This document shows positions 1 to 9,805 of a stretch of DNA of 64,000 bases, one piece after another (the first letter of the stretch is position 1; every line of letters begins with the position of its first letter). This DNA comes from Spongilla lacustris. Taxonomy: Eukaryota > Porifera > Demospongiae > Spongillida > Spongillidae. The translations under genes and the position numbers were made by a program. Under the pieces are notes generated by a model. It was given only the letters and a program-made list of their open reading frames with translations. It did no database searches and had not been told where the DNA came from. The stretch spans positions 2,472,171 to 2,536,170 of the forward strand of contig OX442425.1 in assembly GCA_949361645.1 (NCBI GenBank), written 5' to 3'.

Positions 1-90
1 ATGTGTACTGTCGGCCTTATCCCAATACTATTTCCTATACAGTTGGCCTTCTCCCTATACTATTGGCTTTCTCCCTATATGAACCACTGA
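1..90. repeat. Degenerate ~20-bp minisatellite (GGCCTTCTCCCTATACAGTT-type)
   Basis: About four imperfect copies of a unit reading ggccttctccctatacagtt lie at the window edge. The same unit recurs at 1748-1853 on this strand and, reverse-complemented, at 9381-9443, so it is a dispersed minisatellite family. The array may continue to the left of the window. Confidence 0.7.
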
Positions 91-430
91 GCATTGTCCA
101 TTTGTGTAGCATCTCTGTCCCTTTGTTTACCATGTGTATAGCTGACCTGTGGGACACACACACAACACACGTGCATGGACACTTCCAGCAAGTCACGCAC
201 GCTCAGTTACAGTGTGGACACTCAATGTAGTAGCTCTACTGGTGGCGATGCACATATTCACAAGTGTCTCCATCATGTGCACACTACACACGCTGATGTA
301 GAGCTGTGTATTGTGTGCTTCAAACATGGGCACACACACCAATGATGTCCACACATATACCTGTACACAGTGGTATTTACATGTACATCCATATACATCA
401 GATATAGATAATAATAATTTGGACACAAAC

Positions 431-439
431 ACACACGCA

Positions 440-516
<77 letters not shown>

Positions 517-538
517 CACACACACACACACACACACA
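431..538. repeat. (CA)n microsatellite
   Basis: A run of CA dinucleotides of about 108 bp with a few interruptions (CG and AACA steps). Its last CAG lies where a possible splice acceptor would be for the coding-like stretch that follows. Confidence 0.95.
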
Positions 539-539
539 G

Positions 540-632
540 ATTGCTGTACAACCACAACAAGACACAACAATCTACCAGGAGAGAGCTACCATACTACTGG
601 AGGAGCAGAGGATCAATGAAGACCTACTACAT
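540..632 (+). CDS. Possible internal exon, unidentified
   Basis: A 31-codon open stretch without stops follows CACACAG and ends at a potential donor, CAT|GTAACT. It reads as a charged, helix-like peptide (core TILLEEQRINEDLLH). I recognise no family. It could be an exon of a gene that enters from the left, perhaps linked through unseen exons to the candidate exons at 3011-3065 and 3259-3279. Its end phase does not match the 3011 exon directly, so at least one further exon would be needed. The support is only a reading frame plus splice-like borders; chance is a real alternative. Confidence 0.2.
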
Positions 633-1274
633 GTAACTGCAGTACTACAAACCAAAGTATTTACTGGTCTGGCTACTTCCCCAGTCCTTTGAACACAGTG
701 ACGACAGATAACAGGTGTGTGAATGGCTGTTTGGGGGCTATTGTGATGGTGGTTACATGCACTAGAGTACGCATGGTATTTTTGGACATGCTAATTTTTC
801 TTTGCATGCATTGGTGTTGAGAACACTTCCTCACTCCCCTGGAGGGGTGTTGGTGGTGTCATTGGATCACCTCTCCAAATCCCCCAGAAAGGGGGGAGGT
901 ATCCTTTGTACACATACAATGCATCACTTGGGTGACGGCTCCATCAGAAGTTTTGAACATGCATGTTAAAGTACTTCTGTTTAAGGGCCTGGAGAGGTAC
1001 ATTAACTTGTACATGTACTCTTTGTTACATGTACTATTGTCTATCTTTATAGACACCATCTACTGTTACATAATCCTGTACCTAGTATATGTACCCAGGA
1101 CTAATTTCAAAAATGGTCTCATCTGGTGGCTACCAGATACAGGTATAAACCCTAACCCTGACTACCTACACAAAAGTTCTGGTAAATTTAATATTACTAC
1201 ATTTGCATATGAGGCTGTGCTTTAAAAGGCTACCATGCGCTATATTCATTTGAGTTGCATGCAACATGTTACCT

Positions 1275-1338
1275 ACATGTACGTGTGGTAACCTTAACCC
1301 TTCTATACATGTACGTGTGGTAACCTTAACCCTTCTAT
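1275..1338. repeat. 32-bp unit, two tandem copies
   Basis: Two adjacent identical 32-bp copies begin acatgtacgtgtggtaacct and contain CCTTAACCCTTC. The unit is only superficially telomere-like; there is no TTAGGG array. Confidence 0.85.
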
Positions 1339-1747
1339 ACATGTACATGTATGTAGCCAAGTCATCGTATGCCCTTCATGCAACTTTTTTGGCTGTAGGT
1401 CACTACATGTACATGCAGTGGTACTTCAAAGATACATGTACAGTTGTAGGTAGTGATTTTAGTGGTTACCTAAGTTTTGCAAAGCAACCACATCCATTGT
1501 GTGGACAAGGAAACCACGAGCCAGCCTTAAGCTGGTTTTGGCCCCTACTGGCCTAACAAGGGATAATGGTTCTGGGGCTATGCCAAAGCTTCATACATGT
1601 AGGTTGGCCCATGCCCATTTAGTGTTTGCATTAGTTATCACAAATAGAATAACCTTATGGGCCCACTTCGTACATACATATATGGACACACCTCCCTTGA
1701 CTACTTACATGTACATGTACATGTTGTATACTATACTGTTGGTCAGT

Positions 1748-1853
1748 TGGCCTTCTCCCTATACAGTGGCCTTCTCCCTATACAGTGGCCTTCTCCCTAT
1801 ACAGTTGGCCTTCTCCCTATAGGTGGCCTTCTCCCTATATTGTTGGCCTTCCC
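1748..1853. repeat. ~20-bp minisatellite array, five to six units
   Basis: Consecutive copies of ggccttctccctatacagtt vary in length by one to three bases. The unit is the same as at 1-90 and, inverted, at 9381-9443. Confidence 0.9.
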
Positions 1854-2280
1854 TAAAGGTTTTCATTTTTAGTATGCACGGCATTACATGTAGTACCTTG
1901 CTCTCATTACTGTCAACAGTAAGGCTCTCAACTGTAGTACTCCAAGCCTAGCTGGCAACAAGTAGACAGGCAATAGAATAACCCTGGGGCTCACCAAAAA
2001 TGTACATACATGTATGGACACAAGTAGTAGTGCTGCACATCTGTTAACATACTATGAACTTCCAGGACACAGCTTTTCCCTAGGACAACCAGCAAAACCA
2101 GGCCTAGGGGTTGTATTTGCACAAAGATGCATGGCATTGTGCATGAGATTATTCACTGTATGTACATGTACAGACCTAGACCTTTTATCAGCACAGTCTG
2201 GCCACACAACAAAATTCATAACATTGGGCCTTTGTTACTTTGTACAAACATTGAAATAAGATAGGATCAGCAGGTGTTTA

Positions 2281-2299
2281 TGTACACACACACATACAT

Positions 2300-2369
<70 letters not shown>

Positions 2370-2386
2370 TCACACACACACACACA

Positions 2387-2444
<58 letters not shown>
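2281..2444. repeat. (CA)n microsatellite, ~165 bp
   Basis: Long CA repeat with two CATT interruptions near 2368 and 2388. The open frames across it (poly-His/Thr or Cys/Val) are repeat artefacts. Confidence 0.95.
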
Positions 2445-2445
<1 letters not shown>

Positions 2446-3010
2446 CAGCTGAATGTGGGGGAGGAGGAGGCAGGAATAGGCAACATCTGCCAGTATCACT
2501 TACGGTTTCCAGTCATGCATTTGCTACAGATGTTACGTGTACAAGAAGCACACCATTACATGCATGTACTTCCTATAACACCAGGGATTTACCGTACCTA
2601 CCCCCTGGTGTACACGTGGCATGTCACTTGCTGTTCTGTCAATTAATCCAGGGTTCACAAACATGCCATTTAACTGTACATATGAAGGGAAGACTTCCTA
2701 CAATAATACTGCAGCAATGGAAGTAGAACACCATAACACAAACTTTCATGAATCCCTCAATTGTATTTAGCCAGTCAGACACTCAAGTTTTGGCATATAC
2801 AAACTGCCACCACAACCTGTACAATAAAAAACAAATAATACTTTCTCTTTTCCTCCTCCATTCAATTTCCTTACCTCCCCTTCCATCTCCCTCCCTCCTC
2901 ATCCCGTCAATTTTCCTACCTCCCCCTCCCTCCCATCACTCTCGCTCCTCCTCTCTCCTTTCCTCCCCTTATCCCCATTCACCCCGCTGGCCCCGGCTCT
3001 CATCTTATAG

Positions 3011-3065
3011 CGCATGTCAAATGAAGTACTATCAGACTGAAAGGATTGTGTATGAAAGGAAAAAG
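3011..3065 (+). CDS. Possible penultimate exon, unidentified
   Basis: A pyrimidine-rich tract ending CTTATAG is followed by 55 nt in one open frame (core CQMKYYQTERIVYERKK) and then a good donor, AAG|GTAAGC. It joins in frame to the candidate terminal exon at 3259-3279, giving a basic helix-like end. The protein is not recognised. The evidence is limited to splice-site quality and frame continuity. Confidence 0.3.
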
Positions 3066-3258
3066 GTAAGCTAGCTGGGTTTGTTTGTAAAAAACAAAAT
3101 AAAACTGAATAATACCATGCTTTCCAGTGTTGTAAAGTGGTTTTAAGAAGACACTTATATTGGGTTGAAGAAAAGGACGTAAGTTAACCTGTTCTCTTCT
3201 ACAGTATGCAATATGTGTGTTCAGGTGTATTCTAGTAATCACTGCATTTTTATTTCAG

Positions 3259-3279
3259 GGAGTTCAAGTGTCAGCTTAA
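3259..3279 (+). CDS. Possible terminal exon, unidentified
   Basis: After TTTTTATTTCAG, seven codons (GVQVSA then TAA) continue in phase from the candidate exon at 3011-3065. A 21-nt exon is weak evidence alone; the intron between the two would be 193 bp. Confidence 0.2.
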   Translation, partial: GVQVSA

Positions 3280-3609
3280 ATTGATTTTTTACATACAACG
3301 CTCACTAGCTGCAGGAACAATCAGAAGGAACAGTGCATATACATGGATGTCACTATGGATGTAATGTAGCGTTACTGTTGTGTTAATTTAACTGCAGGTG
3401 TCACAACAAAGCACTGTTGTACATGTACATGTGATCATGTTTCAAAAGATTCAACCACATGCAATGGCGTCCTAGGCTGGTTTGTTTCTCAGACACTCGA
3501 TACCTCAGGATGCACTCGGATAGCTCACAACATCAACAACCATTCATTCATTATACTGAATCATACACGTAATCACATGCACACACATCCTATTTATCTC
3601 TAATCACTG

Positions 3610-4040
3610 AATGTTTCCAGACATCACAGTTCCTCCCCATTTCACACTGGTGACAGACCACCATCCCTTGTTGTCCATTCTCAACCCTGAAAAGGGATTA
3701 CCAGCAGTGACAGCAGCACGGTTGCATTGGTATATGCGGTAGGCTAGCCCTGTCTTGATATCAGGTACAAGAGTACCACTCAGCACACAAATGCTGATGC
3801 ACTTTCACGTCTCCCAGTGGTGGCCGACATGCAGATGGCACAAATGGACGAGGAGGAAGGAGGGACATTCCCAACTACAAACCATCCTGGTCGCAGTGGC
3901 AGAATTACGAAGAACAACAACAATTAAGGGACCTGGTGTTAGCAAGGGTGTTTCAGTCTATTCAGGAGGGATGGCCACCCAAAACTACAGAAGAGGTCCG
4001 GTTATAAAGCCATGCTTTGAGTAGAGACATGAACTATACA
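3610..4040 (+). pseudogene. Ty3/Gypsy pol remnant (RNase H end to integrase start)
   Basis: Translating across frameshifts gives a typical Gypsy RNase H tail: a segment reading LLSILNPEKGLPAVTAAR, then the hallmark NADALSRLP (about 3790-3830), followed by the linker FQSIQEGWPPKTTEEV (about 3950-4000) that precedes the integrase zinc finger in these elements. No single open frame covers it, and it has in-frame stops, so it is a dead fragment. Its orientation is opposite to the gag fragment at 4625-5510, so the two are probably from different insertions or an inverted rearrangement. Confidence 0.75.
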
Positions 4041-4605
4041 TGTACAGCAGTACAATCCTGTGAAAGGGTACAGGGAGAGGTATAGGCCTGTACCACTGTT
4101 CACGGAGGGGTACAGGCCTGCTCAGGGATACAGGCATGTTCAAGGAGGGGTACAGGGATACAAGCCTGGACAGGGGTACAGGCCTGTACTGGCGGGGGGG
4201 CGGGGGGGGGGGGGGGGGTTTATAGGACTGTACAGTGGGTACAGGCTTGTACAGGGGTAAAGGCGTGTACATGCAGGGAGGGGTACAAGCCTGGACAGGG
4301 GTACAGGCCTGTACTGGGGTGGGTGGGGGGTACAGGACTGTACGAGGGTACAGGCTTGTACAGGGGTGCAGGCCTGTACAAGGGTAATGGCGTGTACAGG
4401 GAGGGGTAGTGGCCTGGACAGGGGTACAGGCCTGTACTTGGGGGGGGGGGGGGGGGGGGGGGTGTACAGGACTGTACAAGAGTACAGGCTTGTACAGGGG
4501 TGCAGGCCTGTACAAGGGTAATGGCGTGTACACGGAGGGGTACAGTGGTACAGGCCTATAAAATTGTACAGGCCTGTACAATTTGGGGTACAACCAATTG
4601 TATTG
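4040..4605. repeat. Degenerate GTACAGGCCTGTAC minisatellite with G-runs
   Basis: About 25 imperfect copies of a 16-30-bp motif built from the palindromic word gtacaggcctgtac and the spacer aggggtacagg. Two long pure G-runs lie inside (4193-4218 with one C, and about 4440-4462), giving strong quadruplex potential on the + strand. Long proline-rich frames on the - strand (PVQACTPVQA-type) are produced by the repeat and are not treated as a gene. Confidence 0.85.
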
Positions 4606-4624
4606 ATACATAGCAGTTGTTCAT

Positions 4625-5510
4625 TCATGATGAACTCCACATACATATAGGTTTACCCATTGTCCTCTGTTTCATTCCATATCTCTTGTCTTTTGCTAGG
4701 CCATGTAGTGATCCCCATTTCAGTCCGTCCCATTCTTCATTGCTTTCATCGTCCCCCTTTAGTTCCTTCACAGAGTGGTCTCTAGTGGGTACACCCTTTC
4801 CAACACCTGTTCCTTCTGCCCTTTTCTTTGCACAACACGCCCTCTCAATGTGTCCCCATTTCCTGCAAACTTTGTTTCTGAACCTGCACTGTTGAGTATC
4901 ATGCGCTCCTCCACACCTGTTGCAAGCCCCTAGGCCTGACTGTCTCCCCCTTCTTGGTGGTGCTGCCACTTGATGTACTTCAGGGTCTTGTTCCTGTTTT
5001 GTGACACTCTGCAACTGTTCTGCGCGTCTTTAGTCTCCCTTTCCGCTATTTCCGCTGTCTCCAGCACCTTGGCAAAAGTGAAGTCTGCCTTTGTGAGGAG
5101 TCTCTTCTGTACCCCCTCGTCCCTCATACCAAAGAACACCCTGTCTCTCAGCGTCTCTGATAACGTCGCACCAAACGCACAGTTCTGCAAACTTGCTGCA
5201 TACCACATATCCCTCCTTTTGTCCCGTTTGTGGAACCGTACGTTCTGCGATGACTAGAGGTTTAGGCGCTACGTGTGTCGTTAAGGCTGCGACCAGTTGC
5301 TCGTACGTTCGGTCTTTCAATTTCTGGGGTGCTACGAGCGCTCGGAGCAGGCCAAATGTAATACAGGCGAGGAAAGCGTCCTTTTTCTGTTCGGCTTCCA
5401 CTTTATTTGCCAGGAAGAAATGTTCTAACCGCTCGACGTATTAACTCAACCAGTCTTCCGTTGACGCGTCACACTCCCCTGCCATCCTTCTTAGCTATCC
5501 CATGCACCCT
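4625..5510 (-). pseudogene. Ty3/Gypsy gag remnant with CCHC knuckle
   Basis: Three overlapping frames on the - strand together give a retrotransposon Gag. The 5'-proximal part (about 5401-5200) contains EQKKDAFLACITFG and LKDRTYEQLVAALTTH. A middle part (about 5200-4990) contains LRDRVFFGMRDEGVQKRLL, the conserved segment of Gypsy capsid C-terminal domains. A 3' part (5014-4625) has zinc-knuckle sequence CNRCGGAHDTQQC followed by CRKWGHIERAC. The frame changes at about 5200 and 5010, so it is not functional. No protease or RT follows downstream on this strand; the minisatellite abuts it. Confidence 0.85.
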
Positions 5511-5549
5511 CGTCGCCCTGTAGACCTCAGGATGCACTCGGATAGCTCA

Positions 5550-6330
5550 GATCCAGCTACAGCTACGTGTAGGCCTACATCTCTTGTCTGAGCAGCCGGT
5601 CGAGGTAAGCAGCCTAACATCATTTCAATACATCGATCTGTCTTGCAGAAAACACAGACTCGAAGCTTTTAGTATTCCATGGCATGTACTAGTAGTTACC
5701 CCCGGCACGGGGCGGCACCTGGCCCACCACGCCCTCTGCTCGACTCCAGCTTTGCAAAATGCTGGCATGTCCTAGATCCTAGTCTCATTTTATTAACAAT
5801 GGAATATCCTTGATTTTACTAAATATCTATGGCAACACATAGAAACGCCATTTAAAAATGGCGCCTTATTGCACCAAAACTGATTTACTATTTTTAAAAA
5901 TGGTCCCCAAATTCTTCACGACAACATCCACTTTTTTCTATATATTATATTATTTGGATAGTTGTAGAATTGTTTCAGAGGGTGGCAAAAGTTCTAACCC
6001 CCCTCTGTTCATTAGTTATAACTAATGGAATATCTTAATTAGCATGATTTTTTTCCATTTTCTGTACAAGTCTATGGAATATCATATTTTCAGAAATGGT
6101 CCCAGAATTTTGGATGATACAAGGTATAAAATTTGAAATTGCCTACATTTAAACATCATTTAGAGTAGTATTAGAGGGTGGCAAAAGTTGCAGGTCTGTT
6201 AGTTAAGTAAATAATAATCAAGTTAGTAAAAACGCCATACATTCTCTATGGAACGTACCGCGGAATGAAATCCAAAAATTTACAAACCGCAACTTTCGTG
6301 TCCGTTGATTTCTCCATATGATGTACATAC
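5550..6330. other. AT-rich non-coding stretch
   Basis: No gene is seen. There is a short internal repetition of GAGGGTGGCAAAAGTT (near 5978 and 6174) and of ATGGAATATC words, suggesting an old, degraded repeat. Nothing else can be assigned. Confidence 0.5.
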
Positions 6331-6334
6331 TGTT

Positions 6335-6632
6335 GACGAACATATTTTAACATTGCCGTGCCCACTATAGCTGCGCGTAACGGTATTAAATTTTGAGGGA
6401 GGGCTGTGTTGATGGTTACCTTCAGCCGGGTCCCCAGACTAAGTGTTGATTACTTTTCTTTAATTAACCCGTTGGAGTAAATAAAAAAGGGGGTAATCAA
6501 TTTTTTTTACCGATTTTTGCGACAAAAAAAATGATTATCGGTTAAAAATCGGCTATTTCGACTAAAGAAAATTCTGAAATCGGTAACCTGCTATTCTACA
6601 TGTAGTAAATGATCGATTAACCTACAAAACGT
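6335..6632. repeat. 3' fragment of the 1178-bp TAGGGTRTGTAA element
   Basis: Sequence from GCCGTGCCCACT through the GAGGGAGGGC, GGGTCCCCAGACTAAG and TAATTAACCC blocks to CGATTAACCTACAAAAC matches the right half of the element at 61231-62408 and of the copy at 50145-51150. It lacks both termini, so it is a truncated copy. Confidence 0.75.
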
Positions 6633-6654
6633 CACGTTATACTATAATTGTATA

Positions 6655-6940
6655 CAAGATATAAAAACATTCTCTCTGAGAAAGTTAGGGGTATATAGGA
6701 TTTGAAGGCAATGGTGGTGTAAAAAGGAAGGGAACAAGGGATCAACGATGGTACAATTTTTTTGAAAAGTCCTATATTTAGCACTTTCGTAGTTTGTATA
6801 AATTTTACATTGCTAAATATAGGACTATTCAAAAAAATTGTACCATCGTTGATCCCTTGTTCCCTTCCTTTTTACACCACCATTGCCTTCAAATCCTATA
6901 TACCACTAACTTTCTCAGAGAGAATGTTTTTATATCTTGT
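6655..6940. mobile_element. Fold-back element / MITE, ~129-bp arms
   Basis: Left arm 6655-6783 and right arm 6811-6940 are near-perfect reverse complements, separated by a 27-bp spacer. The arms start acaagatataaaaacattct and end at ctaaatatagga. The two mirror-image open frames over the arms are a by-product of the palindrome. A decayed copy of one arm lies at about 56508-56590, so the family is dispersed. Confidence 0.85.
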
Positions 6941-7107
6941 TTCATTCATTTTTTTTTTGTGACTACTAGTATACAGGTGTACATGTACTATGCAACCCGT
7001 ACAATGTACAAGTAAATACAATTGTGTGACAAAATCCAGCCGTTGTAATTCCCATGTTTATTGCCTAGCAACACAATGTTTACAGTTATGTTACATTTGC
7101 AGCTGTT

Positions 7108-7398
7108 CTAGATCGAAACTCGCGCCAAGCTTTGCCTCTTAGAAGCTCGTTTCTCGTCTGAGTTCAGTTCATAACGCCGCCTCTTAGAAGTTCGCACCGC
7201 AACAGAATTCTTTTCCTGTCGCCACCTCTTAGAAGCTCGGTTCGACTCCAGATTTGCTATGTACATGTCACGAGCAGACGCCCGCCTTTGTTCAGCATCA
7301 GCATCGTACCGAACTTGGGAGGACTCTAACTCATAGTCTCGATTTAGGACGTATTCCTCGTGTCGCTTTTTTCTCCTCTTTCGTTCCTGTGAAGGCAT
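7108..7398 (-). CDS. Small basic repeat ORF, 96 aa, unidentified
   Basis: This 96-codon frame is extremely rich in Lys and Arg. It is built from about four imperfect ~20-residue repeats with the core RRAS or NRASKR followed by an aromatic or basic run (for example AEQRRASARDMY, ESNRASKRWRQEK, VRTSKRRRYE, DEKRASKRQ). There is no membrane segment or catalytic motif. Such basic repeats precede coding domains in some invertebrate transposon proteins, so it may be the N-terminal piece of one rather than a host gene. It sits between two fold-back elements, and an ATG and a stop bound it. Function cannot be assigned. Confidence 0.4.
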   Translation of the reverse strand: MPSQERKRRKKRHEEYVLNRDYELESSQVRYDADAEQRRASARDMYIANLESNRASKRWRQEKNSVAVRTSKRRRYELNSDEKRASKRQSLARVSI

Positions 7399-7864
7399 TT
7401 TGACAACGCCAGTATTAATGGTACCATAAATGTCTAATTATACGTATGGGTATTGTCATGGGAACGCTTGTGTCCTCGGACGTAATTATTACTTCGTACC
7501 AAACATGTATATCTGACATCAAGGGGCAGTCGGTAGGATTTTTCTAGATTTTTTGGTGTAACTGGTGCTCTTTAAAACCTTTCCTATCTCGAGTTATACT
7601 CACCCATAAAGACGACTATGGACAAATCAAGGCCTGGGAACGAGAACTACAACCTTTATTGTTCTCTTAAAGTAAACGGTTTGGCGACTTGAAAAAAGTA
7701 TTAAAATGATCGTCTTTCCATTGTGGCTCGATAGCAATAAAGAGCTACACTATCCGTTTCTCGGTTCGTGAGTTATACGCGGATCGCGTTTTTTTAATGA
7801 TATTCATGATACGGCACAAATCCTATATGAGAGTTACTGCCGTAACTCTCGATATTATATACAG
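7399..7864. other. Non-coding spacer between small ORF and fold-back element
   Basis: No gene or strong repeat is seen in this 466-bp stretch. It could be the 5' flank of the small - strand ORF. Confidence 0.4.
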
Positions 7865-8655
7865 GGTTATAATTTTATCACTATAAAAATTGCAAGTTAC
7901 ACTACACAACACATCTTTGCAACCGTAAAACCTTTTCCTTTCACGTTTCGTACACTTGTTTCCACATCATCTCTCTATGTTCGTATCCATTTTGAAATGA
8001 AGCTTTAATTATTTTCCATGGCGTCAGTGCAAAGATCGCTAACACAACAGGTTAGAATTCCTCATTTCTCCACGTGCGAGTGTTGGAAACGCGTCAAATT
8101 CGGGTTGTACATAGAGGAGTCCTGTAGCTATTGATTTGTTCTGTTCATTTATTTCTATATCATCCGTTACGGAGATACAGTTGAACAAACTACGTGCACG
8201 TTTTCCCGCTTGATTCGCGCCAATGAGTTTGGCAAATCGCGTCCCGCTCAGTGTATGGGGAGGCGGTGATTATATCATTGGCGCGAATCAAGCGGGAAAA
8301 TGTGCATGTAGTTTGCTCAACTGTATCTCCGTAACGGATGATTCAGAAACTAACGAACAGAACAAAGCAATAGCTACAGGACTCCTCTATGCACACTCCA
8401 AGTTTGACGCCATTTCAACACTCGTACGCGGAGAAATGTGGATTTCTAATCCGCGGGGTTAACTATTGTTGTATCCACGGCAGGAAAAATGTATAGATCG
8501 ATTTCCACAGAGAGAATTGGTGTGGGAACAAGTGCACGAAATTTGAAATGAAAAGATTCTACCGCTGCGAAGATGTGTTGTTTAGTATAACGTGCAATTT
8601 TTATAGTGATAAAATTATAACCCCACAAGCCCGATTTTGCTGGACACTGTCCCAT
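7865..8655. mobile_element. Large fold-back element, ~375-bp arms
   Basis: The left arm runs from GGTTATAATTTTATCACTAT (7865) inward to CTTGATTCGCGCCAATGA (ending 8226). The right arm begins TCATTGGCGCGAATCAAG (8275) and runs out to ATTATAACC (about 8622). The arms are diverged reverse complements with indels, enclosing a 48-bp spacer. No protein is encoded; the 79-codon frame on the right arm is not conserved in the second copy. A second copy starts at 63436, with the spacer in the opposite orientation. Termini and target duplication are not clear, so the transposon class is unassigned. Confidence 0.8.
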
Positions 8656-9805
8656 ATATAGCTAGCTGAAAGGCTTAGCATTCTTCAGCTGGCATTCTTA
8701 GACCACATTGGTTGAGAGCAATCATAGGCTATGCCCTTTTTGCCGTGGGCGTTCTACATGCATACTTCGAAATTATATATAACTATTGCAGTCGAAGGAC
8801 CAGGTACGTACGTATTGTGCGTGTAACTTTACTACATGTTCATTTTTTTTTTGGATGCCTCATTTTATTAATAGCTGCGCGAGGTTTCCGTCATTGCATG
8901 TTAGCTGCTTTTTACTACAGGAGACTATATAACAGGAGATTGCGATGAGCCAACGCTGGCAGGAGCCTATAACGCTTAAATTATTCATGTTGAGCACGTT
9001 AATTCCATGCTGCATGCATGCTATTGTATATGAGCGGCTCAGGAAGTCTTCCATCTCTTTGCTCACTGAAACATGTACACATATAGTGCCTCCGTCAAGA
9101 TGACCTGCAGCAAGAGGTCAGACATGCAGATAATGCGATAAAAGCAGTCATGCATGCGCCTGTCATACAATCAGATAAGGTAGTCTGCATGCGTGCATGC
9201 GGTCAGCTAGTGGAAGGTCTCGGGGCAGTAGAACACTGGCAACATATCCGTACATTTCTAAATATATGTTTAATGTCAAGCTTTTAAACATGTACACTGA
9301 CACATACTGTATATCCTTCACTGAAGAGCTCAGAGGTTATATATATCATGTCTGCATTTACATCGGTGGCCTGGCACACAACAGTATAGGGAGAAGGCCA
9401 ACAGTATCGGGAGAAGGCCAACAGTATAGAGAGAAGGCCAACATTTTGCACATTTATTATTACTGTATTTAAACATCATTATGAGCTAATGTTTTGCTAG
9501 CAAGAAGCCTTCGGTTATTCAAAACGGGGTTATTACAAACTTTGCATCGATTCATTCCGCGATCAATAGCGGATGCACAAGATGTATTCCGTAAATTATG
9601 CTATATTTCTCGGAACGAAAAAGTTGAACTTCCTTCACAGACTTTCTTTCGTCGCATTACACACTTTGCGGTAATGCTTACGTAAGCGAGTCTGGGAACG
9701 AGACTACGGAAAAGGTCCATTACTAAGTTTAGTATACCTCTAACACTGTACATGTGTTGGCGCCAATAGCGAATGGGTACAGTTCAAATTTTCATATATT
9801 TGGAA
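8656..9805. other. Non-coding flank of the 16-kb element
   Basis: No gene is recognised. It contains three reverse-complement units of the 20-bp minisatellite (9381-9443). The rest is unremarkable AT-rich DNA running up to the left end of the 16-kb inverted-repeat element. Confidence 0.5.
9381..9443. repeat. Three inverted units of the 20-bp minisatellite
   Basis: Three copies of aacagtatagggagaaggcc, the reverse complement of the array at 1748-1853. Confidence 0.85.

Larger units (their letters stand above)
633..3010. other. Non-coding stretch with simple repeats
   Basis: No convincing gene is seen here. The stretch holds a 32-bp tandem duplication (1275-1338), the 20-bp minisatellite (1748-1853), a long (CA)n (2281-2444), many ACATGTACATGT words, and a pyrimidine-rich CTCC/TCCC tract at about 2840-2995 that ends in a possible splice acceptor at 3010. 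Short open frames here run through repeats and look like chance. Confidence 0.6.
3502..5549. repeat. 26-bp direct repeat bracketing two Gypsy fragments
   Basis: The 26-bp word beginning acctcaggatgcactcggat and ending agctca occurs at 3502-3527 and again, identically, at 5524-5549. Everything between is retroelement debris (RNase H fragment, minisatellite, gag fragment). It is too long for an ordinary LTR-element target duplication, and could be a remnant of terminal sequence or of a recombination junction. Confidence 0.6.

Noticed and set aside
193..619. Open frames across the CA repeat encoding Cys/Val or Thr/His runs
   Set aside because: They are translations of the microsatellite in different frames, with no protein-like composition outside it.
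1275..1338. Telomere-like CCTTAACCC words
   Set aside because: Only two 32-bp copies with non-telomeric spacers; no TTAGGG/CCCTAA array.
3985..4646. 208- and 168-codon proline/tyrosine-rich frames on the - strand
   Set aside because: Every residue pattern follows from the GTACAGGCC minisatellite and G-runs; there is no domain or conserved start.
6632..6962. Pair of mirror-image 66-codon frames
   Set aside because: They arise from the two arms of the fold-back element and have no independent support.
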